Positions 13,640 to 26,700 of a stretch of DNA of 64,000 nucleotides are shown in pieces. The DNA is from Hyalella azteca (Eukaryota > Arthropoda > Malacostraca > Amphipoda > Hyalellidae), in assembly GCF_000764305.2 (NCBI RefSeq), contig NW_025934994.1, forward strand, positions 124,001 to 188,000, written 5' to 3'. Within the stretch, counting starts at the first letter, position 1, and each line of letters starts with the position of its first letter. Made by a program: the position numbers and the translations under genes. Below the pieces are notes generated by a model. It saw only the letters and a program-made list of their open reading frames with translations. It ran no database searches and was not told where the DNA came from.

Positions 13640-13735
13640 TCGTGGATGTCCCTCTTCTTATTCCATCCGTAGTCTCCTACTATTAGTGTCCTATTCCATC
13701 CGTTGATATCCTATTCCATCCATCCGTAGTGTCCT
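13640..13735. repeat. Short degenerate tandem repeat
   Basis: Repeats of ctattccatccgt separated by tagtgtccta-type spacers, just upstream of the 21-bp minisatellite. Confidence 0.6.
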
Positions 13736-13809
13736 ACTAGTTGAAGTTTCACAATAATCCACTAGATCCTCTCTACAATAGCCCTGCACACCGTCAGACC
13801 TACTCTGCC

Positions 13810-14345
13810 ATTTGGGCAAATCCTTCAGACCTTACGATGAATCCTTCAGACCTTACGCTGCATCTTTCAGACCTTACGCTGAATCCTTCAGACCTTGCGC
13901 TGAATCCTTTTGACCTTACGCTGCATCTTTCAAGCCTTACGCTGAATCCTTCAGACCTTGCGCTGCATCTTTCAGACCTTACGCTGAATCTTTCAGGCCT
14001 TGTGCTGAATCCTTCAGACCTTACGCTGAATCTTTCAGGCCTTGCGCGGAATCTTTCAAATCTTACGCTGAATCCTTCAGACCTTACGCTGAATCTTTCA
14101 GACCTAACGCTGCATCTTTCAAGCCTTACGCTGAATCCTTCAGACCTTGCGCTGCATCTTTCAGACCTTACGCTGAATCTTTCAGACCTTACGCTGAATC
14201 TTTCAGGCCTTGTGCTGAATCCTTCAGACCTTACGCTGAATCTTTCAAACCATACGCTGAATCCTTCAGACCTTACGCCGAATCTTTCAGGCCTTGCGCT
14301 GAATCTTTCAAATCTTACGCTGAATCCTTCAGACCTTACGCTGAA
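13810..14345. repeat. 21-bp minisatellite with open frame
   Basis: About 25 units of ccttcagaccttacgctgaa plus t, mixed with variants (ctttcaggccttgcgctgaa). Because 21 is divisible by 3 and the unit has no stop, the array reads as a heptapeptide repeat DLTLNPS. There is no codon-level conservation, splice structure or non-repeat domain to suggest a gene. Confidence 0.9.
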
Positions 14346-14445
14346 TCACTACGTCGAACCCATGCTACGTCGAACTCATGCTACGTCGAACCCATGCTAC
14401 GTCGAACCCATGCTACGTCGAACCCATGCTACGTCGAACCCATCA
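14346..14445. repeat. 16-bp minisatellite
   Basis: Six units of tacgtcgaacccatgc directly follow the 21-bp array. They are almost identical. Confidence 0.9.
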
Positions 14446-14934
14446 TTCACAGGTCTTACACTCCGTCGGCTCCTTCATTAAACGAAAGTTTGGCGAGGAT
14501 TGCGTAACTTTAACGGCAAGATTTTATACATTTTTTGGTATCAAGATCTCGGCACGAACGGCTTAATTAATCAAACATTATTTCTAGGAATGAAAAAGTT
14601 TCCATTTTGCCGACACAAATTTTGTTAGAAACATATTCATTTGTGTATTATGATCCTATTATGAGGAAACATGCGACGGAAAATTTAATTGGCAAAAAAT
14701 ATAATTTCACAGAGCCTCAAATCGAAACTTCTAATAACTGATTACTCAGGGTATTTAGACGAATATTCTAAAACATTTTTTAAGTGATTTTTGCCCTGGC
14801 TGTATACGCCCACTCATGTAAAAAATCTACCAACATTCTCAGGGAATGTGAATAACATTAACGACGTTCTTTTATAGGTAAAAAGCTCCGTTAGACTAAA
14901 AACGTAGAAGCAAAGAAAACTCCACAAAAATTCA

Positions 14935-15010
14935 TCGTATCTTTAACGAAAACGTTTCGGAGTCCAGCTCCATCGTTTCGGAGTCCAGCTCCATCGTTTC
15001 GGAGTCGCGT
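14935..15010. repeat. Fragment related to the foldback element
   Basis: aaaacgtttcggagtccagc resembles the arm of the foldback element at 1281-1583 (aaaacgtttcgaagttcagc). Here the block cgtttcggagtccagctcca is tandemly repeated two and a half times. Confidence 0.55.
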
Positions 15011-15736
15011 CTCCGTCGGACCCGATACCCTCCTTGTTAAAACACGGTCCCGCTCGGCCGTGTGAGTTTCATCAAATTTTCTAAGGTAATTTAGACGGCC
15101 GGTAAACAGGAGGCTTGTCTATACCTGCCTTGCCTGGAGCTGTTAACAGCGGCCAGCAAACAGGGGCTGACAACGGAGGAATTAAAACAGGAAGAGCGGC
15201 GAAGCCATACAGCGACGCTCTCGTGTGCTGTCGTGTAAAAAATACCGTGCAAAATAAGAGGAAAGAAGTTCTGCAGGTTTTCCAATGAATTTTCTGAGAC
15301 AGAAACTGCTATGTCCCGAAAACTGGTTTAGGTTTTTCCACTCTTTTTTAATCGTGGAAACGGCTGCGGTTCTAAACATTTTGGAACACATTTTTCTGAC
15401 GCATTTAAGTAAAATCACTTGCTTAAATAGTAAAAATATTTATTGAGTGCAAATTATTGTAATAGTTTTATCGTTATTCACATTCCTCTCGAACAGTTTT
15501 CATCGAAACATGTAACGGTTCGTTCAGGAATCTGCGTATAAAATCGTAATTGTTTTAATCTTATTCATCATTTCCAATGCAAGAAAATACCAAGAAGATA
15601 TATTCACATACTTCAATTGTATTGGCAACAGAAACGTGAAAAATATGAATAAGTTTGCCTATGTATCAACGGCATTGCAATAATTCAGTGATACAATGTA
15701 TTTCGTTACATGCGCCTTGCTATGACATTGTGTGAG

Positions 15737-15880
15737 ACACCAGCATCACTGACGTCAGACACTAGCACAACAGGCATGAGCACCAGCATCACTGACGTCA
15801 GATAATAGCACCATCGGCATGAGCACCAGCATCACTGACGTCAGACACTAGCACCATCGGCATGAGCACCAGCGTCACCA
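15737..15880. repeat. 43-bp repeat carrying three CRE palindromes
   Basis: Three and a bit units of a 43-bp sequence. Each of three units contains the full cAMP-response-element palindrome TGACGTCA, at 15750-15757, 15793-15800 and 15836-15843. The array lies about 1.9 kb upstream of the guanylate cyclase start codon. Whether it regulates anything is unknown. Confidence 0.75.
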
Positions 15881-16705
15881 ACAGGCTGATTTTTTATGTA
15901 GATTTTTTCAAGATACGTAATGAACATTTTTCTTTTCGCACCACAAATTCTGCACTACGCAATTGGTCATAAATAGACACTTTTTCAACGCCGCTATAAC
16001 AATAGAAACCATAGGGTTACCTGTTAAATTTACGAATAAAATATTTTGGTCTTCATTAGACGTATAATTCATAAAAACTTCAATAACTCAATAAATCGCT
16101 TCTCAATAACTAGCAGAGCTGCTAGAGTTTTAAGAAATTGACATGGGACGAAGATCTAGAAAAAAAACTTAACATCAAGTCATTGATCACATTTGATCGT
16201 CGATAATTGGGTCAAAGTCTAAAATCATTACATTAAATTCATTAACATTCATTCAAATTCATTAACAGCCATTAAATACATGATCATCAGATTAATTTGC
16301 CTCACATTAGAGTGTTGTATTTTGCGGTCAATGCTTTCCGTGCTATATATGTAAAACCATTATCAATGTCAACCGACTGCTTGAATCACCAATTGGTTAG
16401 AAATTAAAAAGCGAAGAAAATTTCCAAAACCAATCGCTAAACCAAATTTGAAAACCATCGTACCAAGTTGCCAGATAAATTCATAACGCGATATATCTGA
16501 ATAGATTAAAAAAATATCTATTTTTTCCTTGTTGTTCAACAGTTCGGATGAAAGAAACAAGAATTTGAGTTCATCCGTGTGTTGATTATTCGTTGAGAAG
16601 ACTTGCTGTGGTTGATTTAACCCTCATTTTGGTCTATGAATAATTTCATTGAAAATTGACACGCGCATCGCGCTGAACTCTTCGCGTAGTATAATTATAT
16701 TTCCC

Positions 16706-16748
16706 TTTGTCCTAATCATACGATCAATGATCGTATGATTAGGACAAA
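16706..16748. repeat. Perfect 21-bp inverted repeat
   Basis: Arms tttgtcctaatcatacgatc+a and its exact reverse complement flank a single A. An almost uninterrupted 43-base palindrome like this is prone to cruciform formation. Confidence 0.9.
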
Positions 16749-17705
16749 TATAAATAATTTATAAATAAATTTTTTACATAAAAATAATTTATGTAAATAA
16801 ATTTGCCGTTTCTGGACCATTATTGGAGATCATTTGTGTCATATTCCAATAAATGCTTTAATGTATTGCTTTTCATTGCTGATATCCGTGAGAAGCTTTG
16901 ACTTATCTTTCATATCTTTTCTTTTTATCTCTTGTTTTAAAAACGATGATTGCGATGCTGATTAACTCGAAGGTTACGGATTAGTTTGATGCGGAACGAT
17001 CGAAGTAAAAATATGAATTTCAATTTTAACTTTTACATCCCTAATGATTTCTAACTTATTCAAATGAGTAATAAACAAGACAAAGAATAATTTTTTCACA
17101 AGAATTGTCCGTTACAAAGATACCATATACAAAAAAAATCATCTTTCTAAACAAGTTTTCTCTTAAGCTATACATAACTTTAGATCTGCAATGGACAATA
17201 ATTTTTAATATTCTTTTATGTGATATAGAGCGACCAAGTGAAAGTGTTTGAGTCGCTTATTCTGACATAAGGAGCTGAGTGAAGTACGTGTGCTGCTGAG
17301 GGCCAACATCTCAGTTGTGGCTATCTCGCCTCAACATCAGCCCAGACGTACGATTACTGTCAATCTATATCATTTCGTAACCACAATGTCAAGCATGTTC
17401 ATTTATTTTGTAATGTTCATTTCAAACTGAAAGTAATAATGCTCTAAACTTTAATCTTGTACGATCTTGAAACAAAACGTCCCATATAATTGTGATTCTG
17501 TCTTTTGAAAATGCATGCAATATTGGGTACGACAACATCACCGCAGCATCCCTCGGCAGTGTGAAGCCAGACTAAAAGGAAGATGGACGTACAAAGTGGT
17601 CCCTATTGATTACTTCACCTCTCCTAGAGTGCGTTCGTAACCTGAGCTGCAAGTTTCAATAAGAGGTTACTTTGTGTTGCGGAATAACAGAAGAAAGCTA
17701 TATTA

Positions 17706-20700
17706 ATGGTGAGAACTTATATATTAATTATTGTTTCATTTTGAAGAACTATAAAGGATAAAAAATTATAAAGTTTATTGTATTCCGTTTCTGTGAAGAT
17801 TAATCAAGTCATGATTTTCTATGTCATTATGATTGATTCAAGTCTAGATAATTCAGATAATTTTTACCTGAATATTTTCCTCAAAATTTTGTAACTATTT
17901 TTAAAATATCACAGTGGATAATCGTGCAAGGTATATAGGATAGTAAATGGAATGTTCATTAATATTTCCGTAGAATTTCTGGCAGCGGAACCACATTCAA
18001 TTTGTTCACTTAACATATTATTTATTTTATTATTATTGTTAATTATTATTATAATTAGGTTTTGAAATTGGACAATAAATTGAATTAACATGTCGATTAT
18101 CAGAATTAATTGATGATGAAAGTCATCGCATATTTAGTAATATCTCCATAATTCAAAACATTAGAAATATTATTAAAAACTCGAACTTTCTTCAATATCA
18201 ACGAATATGTATAATCAAGGAATCTGATGTAAATACTAATTACATGACCACTAATTTGTTAATTTTAATGGTTTGAAGTACGGGTTTGTAAACTACGCCA
18301 TCGAGCTGCTGGTGGTGCGCAACTTCGGCCAGGAGACATGGGAAACCATCAAGTGAGTTACACCTACAGCCATCACAAATATTTATGATGGAAAAGAGCA
18401 AAATAAATTCAATAAATTAACATTAGAATATATTGTCTGTGGTTTATTGAGCCAAACACGTTCAGGTATGAACATGCGGCCAGTGGTTGGTCAATTGAAT
18501 GGCGCGGAGGGATGCCATATTTTGCGATCGCCTCACCAATACGATAGCTTCTATTTCGTCTCTTGTTTTAGACGTAATTTATTTACACGGTAGTCCATAA
18601 ATTAACCATGTATTTAATTAAATATTTCTCAGCAAATCATTAAAAAAATAATTCTTGAAAAGACGGCATTGCATGTTGACGAATAAATTGAAAATTCTTG
18701 GCTCATCATATGTGCGACGGTATAGACTAATTGACGCTTGACTACTAATTGAAAATAGACAACTAATTCACTGCTCACATCACCTGCTTGGCATTCGTGT
18801 GTCTCAATCAATTACTAATCAATTGCCAGTCTAGCAGGTAATGGACTCTACCAATCGAAAGCAGTTGCTTATTGATAGTTATTAATAGTATGTGATGTGA
18901 ACGCTCTGCTAACTGATATTATGTGATGTGAACGCTTTGCTAACTGATAGTACGTGATGTGAACGCTCTGCTAACTGACAGTACGTGATGTGAACGCTCT
19001 GCTAACTGATAGTACGTGATGTGAACGCTCTGCTAACTGATAGTACGTAATGTGAACGCTCTGCTAACTGATAGTACGTGATTTTAACGCTCTGCTAACT
19101 GATAGTACATGGTGTGAACGCTCTGCTAACTGATAAAACGTGATGTGAATGCTCTGCTAACTGTTAAAACCTGATGAGAACGCTCTGCTAACTGATAGTA
19201 CGAATGTGAACGCTCTGCTAACTGATAGTACGTGATGTGAACGCTCTGCTAACTGATAGTACGTATGGTACAGGCGGGAGGCGAGCTACGAGATGGAAGG
19301 ATCGTTCCTGATCCGCGTGATCTACGCCGACAGCATCTCCTACAACATCGTCGGCGCAGCGTCTAGAGTGCTCGGTATTTAGCATCTTTATTGACATGCA
19401 AACGGCCGATTAGTTATTTTCTTATGCAAATGTAGAGCTAAAATTGTTTTATCAGAAAATAAACGGAAAGATTACCTTTTTATTCGCATGTGAAGAATAG
19501 ATAAATTTGGAGTCGTCGAGGAAATGGAAGATTATTTCAGAATATCCAGAAATTTGTTAGAATATTGTTTTTATTGAATAAACTAATGAGTAGTTAGTTT
19601 CACATCTGAAGGTTAATAATAAGCATTATTAATTATTATTAAATTACCTTCACAAATACAAATTGCGCCTTTAAAGAGGCAATATAAATTTTTGTATTCC
19701 ATTGTACTCAATTCCCTACAAAGTCCTCTGTTAGTTAAAGTTTCCAACAAAAATTGTACTAAAATATTTTATTTTCAGTATTCACAAGAACGTTTTCTAG
19801 AGATACCTTGAAATATATTTAGATTAATTAAATTGCCTTTTCTAGTGGAGTTCTAATTCGACTCGAAAAGTGTCCCTCAAGCTTTCACTTCAATATCTAG
19901 CGTAGTTTAAAAACGGCGTTTTTTCTCTTTATGTAATGTACATTCAACTTGCAATTTATCTCTTAGTAAGATAAATACGCGATAAATTTCATTCGTTATA
20001 TTTTGGGGTATCTTAATCATATTATTAGGAAAATTTTAGAGTTTATAATTTTCGAATTGAAATTTGAAAATTCATGAATTTATGAAGTCCCTGAAATTCA
20101 GTGTTCCTTTTTCAATACTTACTAACTGACAGCTAAAATCTTACTAAAATTCGTATCTGATGTTTACAGTAACACTAACGAAATTATTAATTAATGCAAT
20201 AATATCGCATAGGTGTTCCAGCGAACGTCATCCTGGAGATGTTCGGTAAATGTTTCTTCGAGTTCTGCCAGGAGTCAGGCTACGATAAGATCCTGCAGGT
20301 TCTGGGGGCCACCGTTCGCGATTTCCTGCAGGTATTGCTTACGTTGTTAAATTTGTAAAAAAAAATTTCGGTACAAATGAAATTTGCATTAGCAAAAATC
20401 AATGAATAACAGTTGTCGTAGATATTAATACATCTCATTCTTGGTTAAGAACCTTGTCAGTTGATGCCTTATATATACATGAGATTTATACTTCTTTAAG
20501 AACCTGGTAACAGTTGCCGCATACATTCGTAACACTTCGTTGAGAACCTAGTAATAGTTGTCGTAGATTATTGATAAAATTAGGTATCTCCCATCCAGAA
20601 CTATGTAAGAGTTGTGAATTAATTAGGATATCATATTAAAATGGAGAACCTGGTAACTGTCGCCGCGCAGTTTTTGCCTTTAACACATTCTGTTGAGAAC

Positions 20701-23700
20701 TTTGTAACAGTTGCTGTAAAGTTTTACGCATTATGTATGTTTACTCTGTTGAACACCAGGTAACAGTTGCCTTAGACGTGACTGCGTCAAATATTATCTA
20801 TTGGAAACCTGGTAACAGTTGCCGTAGACTTAACTGCATCAAATATTATCTATTTAGAACCTGTTAACAGTTGACGTAGGTATAACTTATCACATGTTCT
20901 TCATATTTAATGAATAATATTCTTAATATGAAGAACCTGGACGCGCTACACGACCACCTCGCTCTCATGTACCCCGGCATGAAGGCGCCGAGCTTCCGCT
21001 GCACGGACAGGGAGGAGGACGGCGCGCTGGTGCTGCACTATTACTCCAACCGCCCGGGGCTCGAGTACATTGTTATTGGCATCGTCAAGGTGAGTACATT
21101 GTTATTGGCATCGTCAAGGTGAGTACATTGTTATTGGCATCGTCAAGGTGGGTACATTGATATTGGCATCGGCAAGGTGAGTACATTGTTATTGGCATTG
21201 TTAAAGTGAGTACAATGATGGTGAGTCAAGGTGAGTACATTGTTATTGGCATCGTCTAGGTGAGTACATTGTTATTGGCATCGTCAAGGTGAGTACATTG
21301 TTATTGGCATTGTTAAGGTGAGTACAATGATGGTGAGTCAAGGTGAGTACATTGTTATTGGCATCGTGAAGGTGAGTTAGGTGATGGTGAGTCAAGGTGA
21401 GTTAGGTGATGGTGAGTCAAGGTGAGGCGAGTGATACATCATCAAAGTGAGATTTGAATAGAAGTACCAATAATGATCTTTCATTGGTATGAATAACTTT
21501 TTATTATGGTAAAAATTATGATCGCTGATGATATGAATTATTTATTTTATGTTTAATGATGGACATGACAAATAGGGAATTTCATAATATTACTGTTGGG
21601 ATATAAGTTATTTAAAGTAGAAATAGTGGCAGGTCGTTAGAAGAATTTGTGTCTTTTGAAAAACTCATTGGTTTATGATAATTAGGCTGTAACTTTCTAA
21701 AAAGGATCAGATGTTTTTTTAATAACAGAAAAATTAATGAAGTCTTAATTTTTGAGTCAGTCAGGCCATAAAATTGTTTTGGACAGCTGTCTCAGACAGT
21801 TAATTTATTTTTTTATGCAATAATTCAATTTAATGATCGTAACTCGATTTATGTTTTTATTGATATTGTCTAAATACGAAGAAAAATAAACATTCACTTG
21901 ATATTAATCAAGAAAAGTAATTAATTACAAGTAAATTCATCGTACTTTCAATAAATTAAATTAAAATAAATAAATTGTTAAATTTTATTCTTAATTAATG
22001 TTCAATATGCTGTTTATCAAATAAATTGTAATTTCTGCTGAAATTGTTATTTCTAATTAATCGGCATCACCAGAAAGTTTCCGTCTCCATCTTTCTTTGG
22101 AGCTAGCCTACTCTATAACCCGGCACGAGCTTTAGCAATTTCTCCAAAGTTTTCGAATATTTTACCCTCGTAATGTGGGTACTAAAAATTTGATTCCCCT
22201 GCTTTAAAACGCGCTGGATTTACGAGCAAATAAACAAAATTTTATTGCCCTCCTTAAATGGCCTATCAGCGACGCTAATATGACATGACTACAGGCGTGA
22301 GACGATACATATAAAATCTTCATTCTTTTTCAACGAATTTGGAGCGTCGCTGACATCTTTGTTCGTTTAATTTTGTTAATAACTGCAAAAATGCGAAGTA
22401 GAAATCGCAAATCTAGTCAAAGTAAATAAAATAACTTCTAAGCCAAAAGCGTCAAGCAGAAGCGCGTGACAATTCAGCGTTCCTGTGGCAAGGGAATGAA
22501 AACAGATAAATAAATTTTATTGAACCATTCTATCAGTTATTAATAAATATACTCTGGTTAATTTGAGCAGCTGTATCTATTATAAACATGTACACTCTCG
22601 TTAATTTGAGCAGCTTTATCTATTATAAACATGTACATACACTCTCATTAATTTGAGCAGCTGTATCTATTATAAACATGTACACTCTCATTAATTTGAG
22701 CAGCTGTATCTATTTTAGAGATTACACTCTCATTAATTTGAGCAGCTGTATCTATTATAAACATGTACGCTCTCGTTAATTTGAGCAGCTTTATCTATTA
22801 TAAACATGTACACTCTCGTTAATTTGAGCAGCAGTATCTATTATAAACAAGCACACTCTCGTTAATTTGAGCAGCTGTATATATTATAGAGATGTACACG
22901 CTTGTTAATTTATGAATTTATTGTCAGGCGGTAGCAGCGTCTCTGCACGGTGCAGAGGTCGAGGTTGAGATCCTCAAGACTAAGGAGGAAGCTGACCACG
23001 TGCAGTTCCTGATCAGGGAGAAGGGCGGCAACAAGACGGGTGTAAGGCCGCAGGAATTGACAACAATGGATATAATGCCTTCAGGTGCTCAATTCTCGAT
23101 ATTTTAATTTAATCAAACTAAAAGTAGTAATAACTTTTGAACATCAGGCGTATGCCATCATCGAGCCATCGATGTTGTTCTCATCTTAAATAGGAGGAAT
23201 AAATATGGCAGTTATTTCAGTGTTTCTTAGTCTTACTGCTACAACCAGCATGGCTTCACAATTTTATACTAACATAATTCTTTCGTTTTCAAAACGGCTC
23301 TTCGAACATTTAACAGAATTCTGTTACTTAAAATTATTGGTAATGAATTTCAGTAACCTTCCATGCTACTATCACACTAAGCTGATGATATTGTCCGTCA
23401 ATATTTCACCAAAATTATTTCTTTTATTGTGCCGTCAGAACCGAAGATCTCGCCACGCACCTTCTGCCAAGTGTGTCCCTTCCACCTGATTTTCGACCGC
23501 GACCTGCAGGTGGTGCAAGCCGGGGTGTCCATTGCGCGTATCTTGCCTGGACTTATGGGCAGAGGTCTCTCCATCAACGAACTCTTCGACGTGGTGAGCA
23601 TAACTGGTCTCTAATTCAACGAACTCTTCGACGTGGTGAGCATAACTGGTCTCTAATTCAACGAACTCTTCGACGCGATGAGCAAAACCTTCTACAACAA

Positions 23701-26700
23701 ACTTGTCGACGTAGTGAACAAAGCTGGTCACTAATTCAGCGAACTCATCGACGTGGTGAGCAAAACTGATCTCTAATTGAACTCTTCAACGTAGTGAGCA
23801 AAATTGGTCTCTTCTTCAACAAACTCTGCGACGTGATGAGCAAAACATATTTCTCCCATCAACGAACTCTTCGACGTGTGGAGCGCAAAAGATCTCTCCA
23901 TCAATGAATATTTCGAATTGGTGAATGAATCAGCTAACTTTATTCTTGCGCATTGATGTGTTTAACTAGATCGTAAAAGGACTCTGACTAACATGACATC
24001 GCACTTTCGCCACCCAGAATATTACACCAGAATTTTTTAATATTATGAGAGCTTAATCTTATATGCACGAATTGTGCACGGCTATTTAAAATGCCCGAAA
24101 TTTTGCAGCGCATTTGATTCCTCACTAGAATTTAGTTTTTGTATGCACATGGGAGGAACTTTGTATGAAAATTTATTATCTGGCCTATTGTAGATAATTA
24201 CAGATAATATTTGTAAAATATTATGAAACGAGCTATCCGCAAGAGATGCTGATAACACAGAGGCAGCCGCGCATGGAGTTGACTTAACCCTCCACAGCCA
24301 GATATGATCTATAACCGGAGCAATATGTCACGCGCCTACTTCCCAAAAAGGATACGTTCTAGTGAACGCAAAGTGACTTGCACTGATGGTTGCCGCCACG
24401 TACGACAACTTTAAAATGTTCTCTGTTGCGTACAAACGTCCTCAGGTTGCTACACTCAATGGCTTACGTAAAATTTAGGTTGAAAGTTATGTTCCAGGAG
24501 AGTGAAATAAGGCGGTAGAGGGTTAAGGCCACGTAAGTTCGCCCATGCTAACGATTAACACGGTTCCATCAGGTGCGGCCGCCCTTGGAGTTGACTTAAG
24601 CCACATAATATCGCACATGCTGACGATTAACACGGTTCCATCAGGTGCGGCCGCCCTTGGAGTTGACTTAAGCCACATAATATCGCACATGCTGACGATT
24701 AACACGGTTCCATCAGGTGCGGCCGCCCATGGAGTTGACTTTCGACCACATCATCTCACACATCAACACCATATACGTGCTGCGCACCAAGCCTGGCCTC
24801 ATCCAGCTCAGGGATGAAGGAGGGGAAAGTGGACCGGAACAGGGACTGCTCAGGCTTAAGGTTTGGAGTCATACATCTCTAAAGAAACAAAACTTTATTA
24901 TTTAGAGTGGGCTCAAAGTTTATTTTCAGTTACGCTACAATTTGCTACTTCTTGGCAACTATATCAATTAAATAGATTGAAACATCAGATATAGCTTAAA
25001 CTTAAAGTACACATATGAGTTTCATGCAATATATAAATGAACTTCAGTTTTTATATCTTATTCTAAACTTGGTAACGACACATCTTCCTCTACTATAATT
25101 TAATTTTTTTTAATTTTTAACTTGAAATCGTTATGATCTGATCGAATGTGGAACGATAACATTCAGAAAATGATCACATATAATATTTTTCAGGGCCAAA
25201 TGATCCACATTCCTGAAAACGACCTGATGATGTTCATTTGCTCGCCATCAGTCGTAAACTTGGATGATTTGTACCGTCTGGGTTTGTATCTCTCGGACAT
25301 ACCCCTGCATGACGCTACCAGAGATCTGGTGCTACTCAATGAACAGTTCGAGGCAGAGTACAACCTAACTACCAAGCTTGAACTGCTCACTGATAAACTT
25401 CAGCAAACCTATCGACAACTGGACAGCGAGAAGCAGAAAACTGACAGGTTCGTGAATGATTCCGTCATACTGTAGACCGTAGAGTGTAGACGTATGACAG
25501 AATGTTATTTTAAAATGCAAATAGGATATCAGATGAATTCAATGACTTAATTCAATGAATTGAATTCAAGGACTTAAATCAAAACTGATCGATTGGATTA
25601 CTGGTGCCGATGATAGCTGCGCCAGGGAGTTAACTAATGAATGTTAGGCTTTCAACTTAGAAGTGGCGACCTATTCAATTGTTCCGGTTATCAATTCTCA
25701 TTACAATTTTCCCTCCCACTTTTTTGACATTGCGAGTGAAGCCTGACAAAAAAAAACAATTCACTCTCCAATTCGAATTTTGAATCACAACTCACACAGG
25801 ATTTTTGTCAGTTCGCATGTTCTTGACTGTTTTTTGGTCAGATACACCGCAATAAGTTGTGCCGCGAGAGCGAATGTCGAATTTGTTGAACAGAGTAGGT
25901 GATGTAAAATCAAATAAAGCAAGCTTTGATTGTACGTATCTTGGCATTTATTTCTACCTTCAGGTTGTTGTACTCCGTACTGCCCCTGAGCGTGGCCAAT
26001 GAGTTGCGCCATAAAAGGCCCGTGCCTCCCAAACGTTATCCTGTGGTGACGTTACTCTTCTCAGGTGAACAGCGGCCATAACAGCCTTATATGTGCTAGC
26101 CAAGTCAATCTCAGGTGAACAGCGGCCATAACAGCCTTATATGCGCTAGCCAAGTCATTCTCAGGTGAACAGCGGCCATAACAGCCTTATACGCGCTAAA
26201 AATGCCATTCCATATTTACTTTCTTATCACGACATATTATTTGAGTGAGTAGCTGGTTCGAAAGCCCAGCATGTTTCAAAAATTCTGCGATGTCTACAAT
26301 CATCGATCCAACGCAGTCATGTACACAATTATTGCCATTAGCATCACTAGCACAATTACCATTCCCATCACTATCATCATCACCATTTCCATTACCATCA
26401 CCAGCACTCTAATTATTAATAAGAATACTCATACTCATTTCTTTCTATTACATCTTTCTTCTCTATTAGAAGAAATATGCCATGGGCCTGTTTCTTCGGC
26501 GCCGACACTTCTATTCTATTCTATTCTATTACTTCTTTCTCTTCTTTTTAATTCTTTCTTTTACTATTACTATTGTAATAGTAATATAAAGTTTAGTAAT
26601 AGATACTATTACCATGCGTTTTATGTCAACAACATAAAAGAAGAATAACGGCAGGCGTGGTGGGTTTCTCCGACTACTGCCAGCGACATTCAGACTTGGC

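Larger units (their letters stand above)
15011..17705. other. No recognised coding exon
   Basis: Upstream of the guanylate cyclase start codon. It holds the 43-bp repeat at 15737 and the palindrome at 16706. The last part must contain 5' untranslated sequence of the cyclase gene, but no clear TATA box was found. Confidence 0.4.

Noticed and set aside
13741..14481. 246-codon plus-strand frame with DLTLNPS repeats
   Set aside because: It is a 21-bp minisatellite read in its open frame. There is no unique domain, splice signal or signal peptide.
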